DNA of 64,000 nt from Acidobacteriota bacterium. GTDB lineage: Bacteria; Acidobacteriota; Terriglobia; Bryobacterales; Bryobacteraceae. The translations under genes and the position numbers were made by a program. The stretch is from positions 237,215 through 301,214 of the forward strand of contig JAFKEE010000023.1 of the NCBI GenBank assembly GCA_017307505.1, given 5' to 3'. The notes below the pieces were generated by a model. It was not told the DNA's origin. It worked only from the letters and a program-made list of their open reading frames with translations, and did no database searches. How positions within the stretch are numbered: the stretch's first letter is position 1; the number at the start of each line of letters is the position of its first letter. Positions 1 through 8,537 of this stretch are shown piece after piece.

Positions 1-154
1 TGCCGCCGCCATTTCCGAGTGCAGCGGTTCATTCTCGGAGCTGGCGATGAGAGCGGTTGCCGGCGTGCGTGGCTCTCCTCGAACGATCTTTCGCTGTGAA
101 GTGAGAAGCCGAGCTTGCGCAGGGCGAGACGAATCTGAGGAGGTGAAAGGCTGA
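1..154. other. Interior edge of the integrated element, no assignable gene
   Basis: This stretch precedes the excisionase-like gene and belongs to the part of the mobile element that continues off the left edge. One plus-strand frame is open from base 2 to a TGA at 152-154, immediately before the next ATG, so it could be the tail of an upstream gene. The predicted peptide matches nothing I recognise. The only clear signal is a strong Shine-Dalgarno match (GAGGAGGTGA, 137-146). Confidence 0.4.
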
Positions 155-394
155 ATGGGAAGCTCGAATGAGACTGCCGCGGTATTAGCATCTCAGGCGC
201 AAGAGGTCCCTAGGGGAAGGATGTTCTTGACCGTAGAAGAGGCTGCGCGACGTTTAGGAGTTACTGTGGGCTGGATCTATGAGCGCACTAGACGCAAAGC
301 CATTCCGCACCGTAAACTCGGAAAGTTCGTCCGATTCACAGAGGAGGATCTGCAAGCAATCGTCGAGGCGGCTGCTAAAGGGACCATGCAATGA
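155..394 (+). CDS. Excisionase-like helix-turn-helix DNA-binding protein
   Basis: This is a 79-residue protein with a MerR/excisionase-type winged helix over roughly residues 24-72 (FLTVEEAARRLGV, then WIYERTRRKAIPHRK, then a GKFVRF wing). The family, including phage Xis and AlpA-like proteins, binds DNA at attachment sites or element promoters. The start is supported by a GAGGAGGTGA ribosome site 8 nt upstream. Its stop overlaps the integrase start in an ATGA, so the two are translationally coupled. This fits a directionality factor or element regulator, but the biochemical role is inferred from family and context only. Confidence 0.8.
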   Translation: MGSSNETAAVLASQAQEVPRGRMFLTVEEAARRLGVTVGWIYERTRRKAIPHRKLGKFVRFTEEDLQAIVEAAAKGTMQ

Positions 395-1599
395 GCCAGG
401 GCGGCCATATCGTCAAACCTAGCGGCAAACGCAAAACATGGGCGATCATCTACCGCGATCCTACAGGCGCCCAGCAGTGGGAAGGTAAATTCAAGAAGCG
501 CAACGAGGCGCAGGCCCGACTGAACGAGATCCTCAGCACCATCGATAAGGGAACCTACGCGCGGCCGTCTTCCGTGACTTTTGAGAAGTTCGCAGAGGAT
601 TGGCTGGCTGGAAGGCGCCAGATCCGCGGCAGCACGGAATCAGGATACGGTTCGATCATCAACAAGCAACTTGTTCCGCGGCTCGGAGCGATTGCGGTAT
701 CGGCTCTGCGGTTCGAGCACGTTGACGCGGCGGTGAGCGGCATGATCGAAGACGAGCTTTCTTCGAAGACGATCCACAACACCGTGACGCTGTTGCGGAC
801 GATGCTGGCCGGCAAGAGGGGGCCCAGCGCCATGCGACGCGGTTTCGCGTTCCAAGATCCAACACTGGGACTCGAACTTCCTCCGCTGGAATCACGCCGG
901 ATCACGCCGCCTACACCGGAGCAGGTCTGGGCGCTAATCGGGGCGGCGAAGGAGCTGGGCGGGCTCGGTTACGCGCTGGCCTATATGGGAGCGTTTACCG
1001 GCGTGCGGCGGAATGAGGCTCTCGGGCTTCGGTTCAATGACATCGAGTGGTTTGGCAACGAGGTAAACGTGCGTCACGCAATCTCGAAGCGCCGTGGAAC
1101 AGATGGCGCACACAAATGGGAGTGGCACGTTGGGCCGCCGAAGTCACGGAAATCGTTACGCCGCATCGCCGCGACCGAGAGCGTAATGAAGATGTTGGCC
1201 GATTTGAAGGTCGGCAAACCAGACGGCGCTTTCATCTTCCCCGGCGATTGCAACGGCTTCATAGACCCGGACAAATTCGATGCCGAGGTTTGGAAGCCCA
1301 TTGCAGAAAAGGCCGGCATGGCAGCCACGCGCTTTCATGACCTGCGACACTTCTTCGCCAGCCAGTTGATCGCCCAAGGCGAAACCGCCGCCTACGTTCG
1401 CGACCAGATGGGCCACTCCAGCATCAAGGTTACGTTCGACACCTACGGGCATCTATTCCCAGGCCGCGGCAAGGAAGCCAGCGCCCGCTACGAGAAGTCG
1501 ATGGCCGACGCAAGGGTCCGGCACAAAGCGGAGGCCGGTGTTAGCAATCCGTTAGCAATTGATGGGGAAGGAGGGCCGGAAGGAACCGTAACCAATTGA
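391..1599 (+). CDS. Tyrosine recombinase / phage-type integrase
   Basis: This 402-residue site-specific recombinase has an N-terminal AP2-like arm-binding region (about 1-55), a SAM-like core-binding domain (about 60-170) and a C-terminal catalytic domain. The catalytic set is visible: Arg206 (TGVRRNE), His316 and Arg319 (HDLRH), His342 (MGHSS) and nucleophile Tyr352 (DTYGHLFP). It is coupled to the excisionase-like gene and ends 7 bp before the 3' end of a tRNA-fMet gene, the classic position for an integrase that uses that tRNA as attB. The element therefore lies to the left. The length is normal and the catalytic residues are complete, so it should be active. Confidence 0.93.
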   Translation: MSQGGHIVKPSGKRKTWAIIYRDPTGAQQWEGKFKKRNEAQARLNEILSTIDKGTYARPSSVTFEKFAEDWLAGRRQIRGSTESGYGSIINKQLVPRLGAIAVSALRFEHVDAAVSGMIEDELSSKTIHNTVTLLRTMLAGKRGPSAMRRGFAFQDPTLGLELPPLESRRITPPTPEQVWALIGAAKELGGLGYALAYMGAFTGVRRNEALGLRFNDIEWFGNEVNVRHAISKRRGTDGAHKWEWHVGPPKSRKSLRRIAATESVMKMLADLKVGKPDGAFIFPGDCNGFIDPDKFDAEVWKPIAEKAGMAATRFHDLRHFFASQLIAQGETAAYVRDQMGHSSIKVTFDTYGHLFPGRGKEASARYEKSMADARVRHKAEAGVSNPLAIDGEGGPEGTVTN

Positions 1600-1605
1600 G
1601 GAAAT

Positions 1606-1610
<5 letters not shown>
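1590..1610. repeat. 8-bp inverted repeat at the integrase/tRNA junction
   Basis: AACCAATT (1590-1597) and AATTGGTT (1603-1610) form a perfect inverted repeat around a 5-nt spacer. The left arm contains the first base of the integrase stop codon. The right arm covers the CCA end, discriminator base and A72 of the tRNA gene. It may be an integrase core site, part of the att junction, or a weak hairpin at the tRNA 3' end. Confidence 0.6.
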
Positions 1611-1682
<72 letters not shown>

Positions 1683-1824
1683 ACATGATGGTATCGCAGC
1701 GGGTGGCTAACGTCAATTTTTGGAGCGCTTTTTTCGCGGGTTGGAAAGGCGGAGGAAACGGCAACCGGAGCCACCAGGCGGCGAAGCCAGGGCGGAGCGA
1801 ACGGAGTGCCCCGCCCTGCGGCCG

Positions 1825-2718
1825 CTAGGCTTTCACGTCGAAGACCTTCTCGGCGTATTCGCGGCTGCTCTTCAGGTTCACTTCCAGGCTTTTCGTCATC
1901 TGCGTTTCTTTGTCGTAGGCCAGTTCGACTACGAGATAGCCCTTGAACGAATTCTGCTTGAGGAACGCGGCCACGGCTGAGTAATCCACCTCGCCTTCCC
2001 CAAGCGCTTCGGTCCAGATGCCCTTCTGGGAATTGCGGAGATGCAAGGCTGCGAGGCGCGGGCCGGCCTCTTTGAGCAGGGTCATCGGATCCTGCCCGCC
2101 TCGCAGGACCCAATGCACGTCCAGACAGATCTCCACCAGTTTGGGATCCGTATTCTTCAGCATGTGACGCCATTCGCGGGCATCCTGGGCCATCTCCGCG
2201 TCGTGCTGGTGAAGCATCAGCCGGACTCCGGACTTTTTGAGATCCTTGGCCAATTTGTTCAGGTTCTCGGCCTGGAGTGCGAGTTCGGCGTCGGTCTTGG
2301 GTTCCTTATTGGGCTTGGGATTCGCGTTGAAGTTGATCAGGTCGAGGGGGCCGGCGGCCTTGACTCGCTTGGCCAGGGCGACGGTTTCCTGAATGGTCTG
2401 CTTGGCGCCTTCGGCAGTGTGCATCACTCCACCGTTGTAGACCACTGGACACTTCATGCGGCCCAGCATGAGGGCCTGGGCTGTATTTGAGGCGACCTCG
2501 GGGGCGAAAAACTGGCTCACCAATTCCACAGTGCGGAAGCCGGCCTCCTTAAGCGTTTCGATCACTTCGGAGAAGTGGTCGTCAATCTTCTGCCCGTGCA
2601 AGGCATAGACCTGGCTGAAGATATAAGCCTGAGCGGCGAGGATCGGTTCGTAGCCTGAGGCCCCGCTGGCCAGGGGGGCACAGGAGAGAGTCGCGAGGAA
2701 TTCTCGGCGTCGCAGCAT
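1825..2718 (-). CDS. Sugar phosphate isomerase/epimerase (TIM barrel), exported
   Basis: This 297-residue protein belongs to the AP-endonuclease-2/xylose-isomerase-like TIM-barrel superfamily, whose members isomerise or epimerise sugars and inositol derivatives using a divalent metal. Metal-ligand-like segments are seen at MLHQHDAEMA and LDVHWVLRGG, and near the C-terminus at YLVVELAYDK. The N-terminus (RRREFLATLS followed by a hydrophobic stretch) resembles a Tat signal, suggesting periplasmic export of the folded enzyme. The ATG is preceded by GGAGGT at about 8 nt. The gene is transcribed alone, divergently from the next gene. The substrate cannot be read from the sequence. Confidence 0.8.
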   Translation of the reverse strand: MLRRREFLATLSCAPLASGASGYEPILAAQAYIFSQVYALHGQKIDDHFSEVIETLKEAGFRTVELVSQFFAPEVASNTAQALMLGRMKCPVVYNGGVMHTAEGAKQTIQETVALAKRVKAAGPLDLINFNANPKPNKEPKTDAELALQAENLNKLAKDLKKSGVRLMLHQHDAEMAQDAREWRHMLKNTDPKLVEICLDVHWVLRGGQDPMTLLKEAGPRLAALHLRNSQKGIWTEALGEGEVDYSAVAAFLKQNSFKGYLVVELAYDKETQMTKSLEVNLKSSREYAEKVFDVKA

Positions 2719-2879
2719 TGTTCAGACCTCCAAAGTGGGCGGTGGGCGGCAAGGAGTCCTGTTTCAGCTCACAGGGCACGCTATCACCACCGGCCCGCCG
2801 GTGGCAAGGCCAAATAGATGCAAGAATCCGGCAACGCGAATTGATTCATAATACGTCTCAGATTGCGGTGTTTTCGGTT

Positions 2880-4559
2880 ATGCCCAATAAGTTCGCCATT
2901 TGCTGCTTAGTTTTCATTTGCGCGGCCGGGGCGCAACAGGCACAGGAACCCACACAACAGAATCAGAAGCCGGCCAGCGTCGAAGGGGTCGTGGTGAACG
3001 ATCTCACGAAGGAACCGCTGCGGCGGGCGGAGGTGACGCTGATGCAGGCGCGGCCGGGCACGCAGATGAGTCCGGGGCAGGTGCATGCTGCCGTCACCGA
3101 CGCGGAAGGCAAGTTCCGCGTGCAGGACCTCGAGGCCGGCCGTTACATCGTCAGCATCCGGAGACAGGGCTTTGTGTCCGCCCGTGGCTCCTCCAGCGGA
3201 TCCGCCGCCAATCTTCAGGTGACGGCGGGTCAGGAGTTGAAGGGCCTGCGCTACGCGCTGGTGCCCCAGGCGGTCATCGCAGGCAAAGTGCTGGACGATG
3301 AGGGCGAGCCAGCCCAGGGCGTTCAAGTCATGGTGCTGAGCCAGCGCAGAACGCGCGGGAAGTTGACCTGGATGCCGGTAAGCCAGGCCATCCAAACCAA
3401 CGACAAGGGCGAGTACAGGCTGGCCAATATCCAGACAGGCAAGTACATCCTCATGGCGCAGATCTGGCGTCAGGCAGCCCTCGAAGCAGCCACCGCGCAG
3501 CGGCCGGCCACCAACTTCGTGAGCACGTTTTATCCGGGTGTCACGGAGACGGGCCAGGCGACTGTGGTGGAGGCAACCGCCGGGTCGGAACTGACCGGGC
3601 TCGACATTACCTTGAAGCGTGCACCGGTCTTCCAGGTGCGGGGCAGGGTGCTGACGCCGGAGGGACAGCCTGCGAAGAACTTCCACGTAGCAGTGGGTTC
3701 AAAGGAAGGAGGCTTTTTCGGCGCGGGCGGTCAGATGACGCGGATCCGCGACGATGGCGGGTTCGAGATGACGGGTGTCCCGAATGGCAACTGGCTGCTG
3801 ATGGTCACCGGCGGCCGCGGAGGCGTCATGACGCCGGGTGACCAGCAGACTACAACCCTGCCGATCGAAGTGAACAATCAGGATGTCGAGGGTCTGGAGG
3901 TGAGGTTCTCTCTGCCCTTCAACCTGCAGGGCAGCATCGTGCTGGAGGCCGCGACAGAACAACAGAAGCCGGACCTGTCCACGTTCTCTGTCTCTCTGAT
4001 TCCGGGCGCAACCACGGTGATGACGGGGAGCCGGCCGGCGCGCGTGCAGCCGGATGGGACGTTCACGCTGCCGGTGAACTCACCCGGAAATTACTACATC
4101 AATACTTTCAGCGGAGCGGCGTCCGGGCTCTACCTGGCTTCCATCAAGGTGGGCAATGAGGACTACCTTTATAGGGAAATAAACCTCAGCGGCTCGGCTG
4201 CGGGACCAGTGAAATTGGTGTTCCGTGGGGACGGAGGCAGGATCTCAGGCACCATCGACCTGCCGGAGGAGAAGAGAGGCCAGGGCGGCGGCATGGCGGT
4301 ACTGATCCCCGCGGACAACGAGTTGAAGAATTCGACCATGGGTCGCAGCGTGCGGCAAGTGGATCAGAATGGTTCATTCCAGTTTGAATCCGTCCGGCCG
4401 GGTGAATACTATGTGGTGGCCACAACCGGCTCTGACTACGGCGCGGTGCAGGATATCGACCAGATGAAGGATTTCGAGAGCAAGGCGACCAAGGTCAAAG
4501 TAGCGGCGGGCGGAAGCACGAGCATCCAGGTAAAGCCTATTGAGCCAGCGGAGAAGTAA
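2880..4559 (+). CDS. Secreted carboxypeptidase-regulatory-like (Cna-B fold) protein 1
   Basis: The open frame extends upstream to 2718, but residues there are atypical. The ATG at 2880 opens a clear Sec signal peptide (MPNKFAICC...AAGAQQ), giving 559 residues. The mature protein has repeated beta-sandwich carboxypeptidase-regulatory modules, each with the pattern G-x-V-x-D, 'G-x-F/Y-x(2)-x-x-L/V-x-x-G-x-Y' (for example KFRVQDLEAGRYIV and EYRLANIQTGKYIL). These modules usually stabilise or bind carbohydrate or protein partners at the cell surface and have no catalytic residues. It is first of three related genes with stop and start codons touching, so they probably form one operon. The exact function is unknown. 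Confidence 0.8.
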   Translation: MPNKFAICCLVFICAAGAQQAQEPTQQNQKPASVEGVVVNDLTKEPLRRAEVTLMQARPGTQMSPGQVHAAVTDAEGKFRVQDLEAGRYIVSIRRQGFVSARGSSSGSAANLQVTAGQELKGLRYALVPQAVIAGKVLDDEGEPAQGVQVMVLSQRRTRGKLTWMPVSQAIQTNDKGEYRLANIQTGKYILMAQIWRQAALEAATAQRPATNFVSTFYPGVTETGQATVVEATAGSELTGLDITLKRAPVFQVRGRVLTPEGQPAKNFHVAVGSKEGGFFGAGGQMTRIRDDGGFEMTGVPNGNWLLMVTGGRGGVMTPGDQQTTTLPIEVNNQDVEGLEVRFSLPFNLQGSIVLEAATEQQKPDLSTFSVSLIPGATTVMTGSRPARVQPDGTFTLPVNSPGNYYINTFSGAASGLYLASIKVGNEDYLYREINLSGSAAGPVKLVFRGDGGRISGTIDLPEEKRGQGGGMAVLIPADNELKNSTMGRSVRQVDQNGSFQFESVRPGEYYVVATTGSDYGAVQDIDQMKDFESKATKVKVAAGGSTSIQVKPIEPAEK

Positions 4560-6197
4560 GTGGTCTCGGCCATGAGAGCGGTGTGCCTGCCGGTGCTGGT
4601 TCTGGGCAGCCTGGGCCTGCTGGCGCAGAGTCCGGAGGCTGAGCAGCTTTGCACGGTGGAAGGCACCGTCGTCGATGCGCGTACGCGCGCCGGGATTCCG
4701 GGCGTGCAGGTAACGGCCATGATGTCCTGGGACCGGGGAGAGAAGACGCGCTCTTCGGGGATGGGCGGGTTCACGGACAGTAGTGGCAGGTTCCGCCTGA
4801 CGAAGCTGAAGCCGGGCCAGTACTGGTTATCCTCCGAGAAGGCGGATTTCGCACCGACGCACCGGCGGCCCGTGCTCCTCCCCGTATTGGAAGCGGGGCG
4901 GGAACTGAAGGGCGTGCGCATCGAACTGCAGCCCCTGGCGACCCTCAGCGGACGGGTGGTGGACGAGAACGGCGACCCTGTCGCCGGAGCGACTGTGGAA
5001 CTCACGGCCCGCGCCGGCCGGCTCAACCGGCTATCGGTCGCATCCACAGGCGGGGCGGCCACCAGCGACGACCGGGGCATGTTCCTGATTCACCGTGCCT
5101 CGCCGGGCCGATACCTTTTGTCGGCCACGCATATGGAATCGCGCAATGTGATCTACCCGCTTCGCGGCGGCGGGGTCAGCGGCTATGTGAGGACCTTTCT
5201 CCCGGGCGTCTCGGATCCGGAACAGGCGCAGTGGCTGGACGTGACGCCCGGATCGGAGCAGAGCGGCCTGGTAATTCAATTGCGGCGGGAGCCGGTCTAC
5301 CGGGTCCGGGGGCTTGCCGTGGATGAAAGCGGTGCGCCGGTGCCGCGCTTCGTAGTCAGTGTACTGACCGCCCTGGGCATTGTGCCCCTGCAGAATAGGA
5401 CCTTCCTGAACGGCCAGTTCGAGATCGAGGGGCTGCGGCCGGGCGAGTATTGGCTGCTGGCCCGCTCGGTGGCAATGGGCGACAGGGGGCAAAGCGCCCG
5501 GATGGCCCTGAATCTGGGCCAGGGCGACGTCGACAATCTCCAGATCCGGCTCTCCGCCGGGATGCGGCTGCCGGCGACCGCGGTTCTGGAAGGATCCACA
5601 GGGATGAAGCCGGACTGGCAGCGGGTCGAGGTCGTGCCCACGTATTCCGGGCCGCTGGGGCCGGCCACCGACCCGCGAGTCAGGCCTGCTGCAGACGGCT
5701 CCTTCGTCCTGGAGATAACTGGCTCAGGATCTGTGTGGTTCAAAGTATCCGGCCAGCCTGCCGCCGGCACGTATCTGGCTGAAATTCGCAGCGGCACGGA
5801 GAACCTGCTGGATCGCGAAGTGGACGTCTCCGGCGGGCTGCAGAGCCCGCTGCGTCTCGTCTTTCGCACCGGCAGCGCCCGGCTCAGCGGCCAGGTGGAA
5901 GATTCCAGCGGCCGGCCAGCCGCGGCAGGCGCCAGTGTGCTGGCTTTCGACGCGGAGGCAGCCAAGAGGAGCATCGGATTCCCCCACAGCACGAGTGTCA
6001 GAGCGGACGGGTCCTTTGATCTGGAGGAACTACCGCCTTCGGATTACCTGGTCTACGCGACGCTGGACGAGGAATGGCCTTCCGTTGGCTTGATCCAGAC
6101 ACCGGAGGACCTGGAACAACGCGCGGCCAGAATCCATCTGGCGGCGGGTGGAACACAGTCGGTGCGATTGAAGCTGCCCGAGGATAAGGCGAAGTGA
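4560..6197 (+). CDS. Secreted carboxypeptidase-regulatory-like (Cna-B fold) protein 2
   Basis: This 545-residue paralogue of the preceding gene begins with a GTG directly after the upstream TAA. GGAG lies 6 nt before this GTG, which favours it over the ATG at 4572. A signal peptide (CLPVLVLGSLGLLAQ) is followed by several Cna-B/transthyretin-like modules, for example RFRLTKLKPGQYWL near residues 78-91 and QFEIEGLRPGEYWL around 285-298. A final module ends with SFDLEELPPSDYLV. No enzyme motif is seen. Contiguity with its neighbours suggests that three surface or periplasmic proteins are made together, possibly as an assembly or as serially duplicated binders. Confidence 0.78.
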   Translation: MVSAMRAVCLPVLVLGSLGLLAQSPEAEQLCTVEGTVVDARTRAGIPGVQVTAMMSWDRGEKTRSSGMGGFTDSSGRFRLTKLKPGQYWLSSEKADFAPTHRRPVLLPVLEAGRELKGVRIELQPLATLSGRVVDENGDPVAGATVELTARAGRLNRLSVASTGGAATSDDRGMFLIHRASPGRYLLSATHMESRNVIYPLRGGGVSGYVRTFLPGVSDPEQAQWLDVTPGSEQSGLVIQLRREPVYRVRGLAVDESGAPVPRFVVSVLTALGIVPLQNRTFLNGQFEIEGLRPGEYWLLARSVAMGDRGQSARMALNLGQGDVDNLQIRLSAGMRLPATAVLEGSTGMKPDWQRVEVVPTYSGPLGPATDPRVRPAADGSFVLEITGSGSVWFKVSGQPAAGTYLAEIRSGTENLLDREVDVSGGLQSPLRLVFRTGSARLSGQVEDSSGRPAAAGASVLAFDAEAAKRSIGFPHSTSVRADGSFDLEELPPSDYLVYATLDEEWPSVGLIQTPEDLEQRAARIHLAAGGTQSVRLKLPEDKAK

Positions 6198-7801
6198 GGC
6201 TGCTCTGGCTGGTGTTGCTGGCTGGCGCCTTGGCTGCGGCGCAGTATGGTCCCTGCACGGCCACGGGCGTGGTGGTGCAGGAGGGCTCCGGACAGGGTGT
6301 TCCGCGAGCCAGGCTGCTTTTCACCCCGGCCACGCGGCCCGGCAGCGTCACCCTGGGTTATTTCACAGATGATGAGGGGCGCTTTGAAGCGTTCGGATTG
6401 GAGCCAGCCAGCTACTCGCTCAGCGTACAGAAGACGGGCTTCGCGGACACTTCACGCGACGCCGCCGGCGGTGGTGACGAGCCCCTGCGGCTGGGCGGCC
6501 GGTGCGATGTGAAGGGATTGCAGTACGTGTTGGCGCCGGCGGCGGTGATCTCAGGACGCATTCTGGACCGAAACGGAGTGCCGCAAGGCATTACGTCGGT
6601 GGACGCCCTGCGCCGGGGCTGGCTGAACGGCCGCTGGCAGTTCCGCAAGGTGGCAAGTGCGCTTTCCGACGGGCAGGGGCGGTACAGAATCGCACGGGTG
6701 CCGATGGGCACTTATGTTCTGCGCGTTCACCCTCCGGCTCCCGTGACGGTGAAATACGGAGAGGGGAGCGGATTCACGCAGGTGTCGGCTCCGGCGTATT
6801 ATCCGGGCGTATACGAATCGTCGAAGGCCCAATTGATCCATGTCCGTGGGCCCGGCGAGATGGGCGGCTTCGACTTCGGTCCGCTGATGACTCAATTGCT
6901 GCGCGTCGAAGGCCGTGTAACCGGCCTGGAAGGGCAGATGGTTCCTCAGCAATGCCGCGTCGCCCTGCGACCCTCGGATCTGACCGATGCTCGCGAGTAC
7001 TTGGCAGGCTGTCAACCAGAGAGTGGCAACTTCGCCTTCGCCGAGATTCCACCCGGCAGTTATCACCTCAACGCCTATGCCGCCGACGCCGAGAATGTCG
7101 CCAGTGCGGTCCGCGAGTTGGATTTGCAGGGCAGCGACGTCACCGGGCTCACTCTGGCCATGGAGCCGCCGTCGACAGTAAGAGGCCGAGCAATCCTTAC
7201 CGGCGGCGCTCCACCGCCTAACGGAGCCTGGCTGAAGCTGAAACCTGTCAGCGCGGCGCCGGCCATCGACGACGCCAGCCCGATCGGCGCCGGCGGCCAA
7301 CTGGAGTTCAGCATGGTGCTGCACGACCGCTACCGCCTCTCGGCCGGCAGCAATCAGTCGAATTTATACCTGCAGTCCGTCCTGGCCGACGGCAAACCCG
7401 TCGAGGGCACCCTGCTGGATTGGACCGCGCATCCTCCAGACCGGCTGGAGGTGGTGCTTGGCCAGGATGGCGGCAGCGTGGAGGGCGTCGTTCGAGGAGC
7501 CTTCACGCAGCCTGTGCGAGGCTTCTATGTCGTGCTCGTGCCGGCTGACATGTCCAAACTGGCGGGCGCAGAACTGCTGACGCAACCAACCCAGACTAAC
7601 GGGGCGTTTCAGATTACGAATGTTCCACCCGGGGACTATTACGCGTATTCGTTTGCATTCCTGGCGCGCGACCGCGTCAACGACCCAGCCATGCTTTCGG
7701 ATCCGCTTTGGGTGCCGGGCTACCGGGGCCAGCCCGCTGCGCTGCATGTAGCGCCATACGGCTCCACGAAGATTGATCTGCCGCCGCAGCCACTGCCTTG
7801 A
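6194..7801 (+). CDS. Secreted carboxypeptidase-regulatory-like (Cna-B fold) protein 3
   Basis: This is a 535-residue third paralogue. Its GTG start overlaps the previous TGA (GTGA, 6194-6197), so translation is coupled. The signal peptide is short (MRLLWLVLLAGALAAAQ). Modules again show the G-R-F/Y...L-x-P/V-x-x-Y-x-L pattern (RFEAFGLEPASYSL near 66-79, RYRIARVPMGTYVL near 163-176, NFAFAEIPPGSYHL near 280). Four cysteines in the mature protein could form disulphides, consistent with export. The proteins in this tandem differ enough that the duplications look old. Role unknown. Confidence 0.77.
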   Translation: MRLLWLVLLAGALAAAQYGPCTATGVVVQEGSGQGVPRARLLFTPATRPGSVTLGYFTDDEGRFEAFGLEPASYSLSVQKTGFADTSRDAAGGGDEPLRLGGRCDVKGLQYVLAPAAVISGRILDRNGVPQGITSVDALRRGWLNGRWQFRKVASALSDGQGRYRIARVPMGTYVLRVHPPAPVTVKYGEGSGFTQVSAPAYYPGVYESSKAQLIHVRGPGEMGGFDFGPLMTQLLRVEGRVTGLEGQMVPQQCRVALRPSDLTDAREYLAGCQPESGNFAFAEIPPGSYHLNAYAADAENVASAVRELDLQGSDVTGLTLAMEPPSTVRGRAILTGGAPPPNGAWLKLKPVSAAPAIDDASPIGAGGQLEFSMVLHDRYRLSAGSNQSNLYLQSVLADGKPVEGTLLDWTAHPPDRLEVVLGQDGGSVEGVVRGAFTQPVRGFYVVLVPADMSKLAGAELLTQPTQTNGAFQITNVPPGDYYAYSFAFLARDRVNDPAMLSDPLWVPGYRGQPAALHVAPYGSTKIDLPPQPLP

Positions 7802-7841
7802 CATCGCAATGCGGCGTGCGTGGGCGTATCCTGAAGGCGGA

Positions 7842-8537
7842 ATGAGACTCTGGCCCCGACATCCCTCGGCGATCCCACTCTGCCTGGCTGCCGCGGTGGA
7901 AGCCCAGGACTGGGCCGCCTTGCGTGAACACATGGTCAGGACGCAGATTGAGCGGCGCGATGTCCGCGACCCGGCGGTACTCAAAGCCTTGCGTGCCACC
8001 CCCCGCCACCTCTTCGTCCCGGAGAATGTCCGGAGTTCCGCCTACGAAGACCGGCCGCTGCCCATCGGGTACGGCCAGACGATCTCCCAGCCGTATATTG
8101 TGGGGTCGATGTCGGACCTGCTGGAGATCCAGCCGTCGCACAAGGTATTGGAAATCGGCACAGGCAGTGGCTATCAGGCCGCCATCCTTTCCCAACTCGC
8201 CAGGCAGGTGTTCAGCATTGAGATCGTGGACGCCCTGGCGAAACAGAGCGCGCGGACCCTACGCGAACTCGGCTACCGCAACGTGACCGTGCGCTCCGGC
8301 GACGGCTACCTGGGCTGGCCGGAAGAAGCTCCGTTCGACCGCATCATCCTGACCGCCGCGCCCCCCGACATGGTGCAGGCTCTGGTAAATCAGCTGCGCA
8401 ATGGCGGACGTCTGATCGCGCCCATCGGCGTCGGCAGCCAGGTGCTGGTGATTGTCGATAAGGATGCCCAGGGGCGCACCCAGCAGCACACCCGCTATGG
8501 CGTGGCTTTCGTGCCCATGGTGCCCGGGAAGAAGTGA
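7842..8537 (+). CDS. pcm: Protein-L-isoaspartate O-methyltransferase, possibly exported
   Basis: Pcm methylates L-isoaspartyl residues in damaged proteins using S-adenosylmethionine, starting their repair. The SAM-binding motif I (EIGTGSGYQAA, from residue 104) and the family N-terminal signature (MVRTQIERRDVRDPAVL and HLFVPE) are intact. The chosen ATG at 7842 has GAAGGCGGA upstream and adds a hydrophobic stretch ending in an A-E-A-Q-like cleavage site, which looks like a signal peptide. The classical cytoplasmic start would be nearer the ATG at 7932. It follows the secreted Cna-B-like genes by 40 bp. Function is confident; location is not. Confidence 0.9.
   Translation: MRLWPRHPSAIPLCLAAAVEAQDWAALREHMVRTQIERRDVRDPAVLKALRATPRHLFVPENVRSSAYEDRPLPIGYGQTISQPYIVGSMSDLLEIQPSHKVLEIGTGSGYQAAILSQLARQVFSIEIVDALAKQSARTLRELGYRNVTVRSGDGYLGWPEEAPFDRIILTAAPPDMVQALVNQLRNGGRLIAPIGVGSQVLVIVDKDAQGRTQQHTRYGVAFVPMVPGKK

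Noticed and set aside
2..154. Open frame ending just before the excisionase ATG
   Set aside because: Too short and not recognisable; kept only as a note on the element edge.
2718..2879. Upstream extension of the first Cna-B-like gene
   Set aside because: The frame is open but unlike the family; the ATG at 2880 gives a clear signal peptide.
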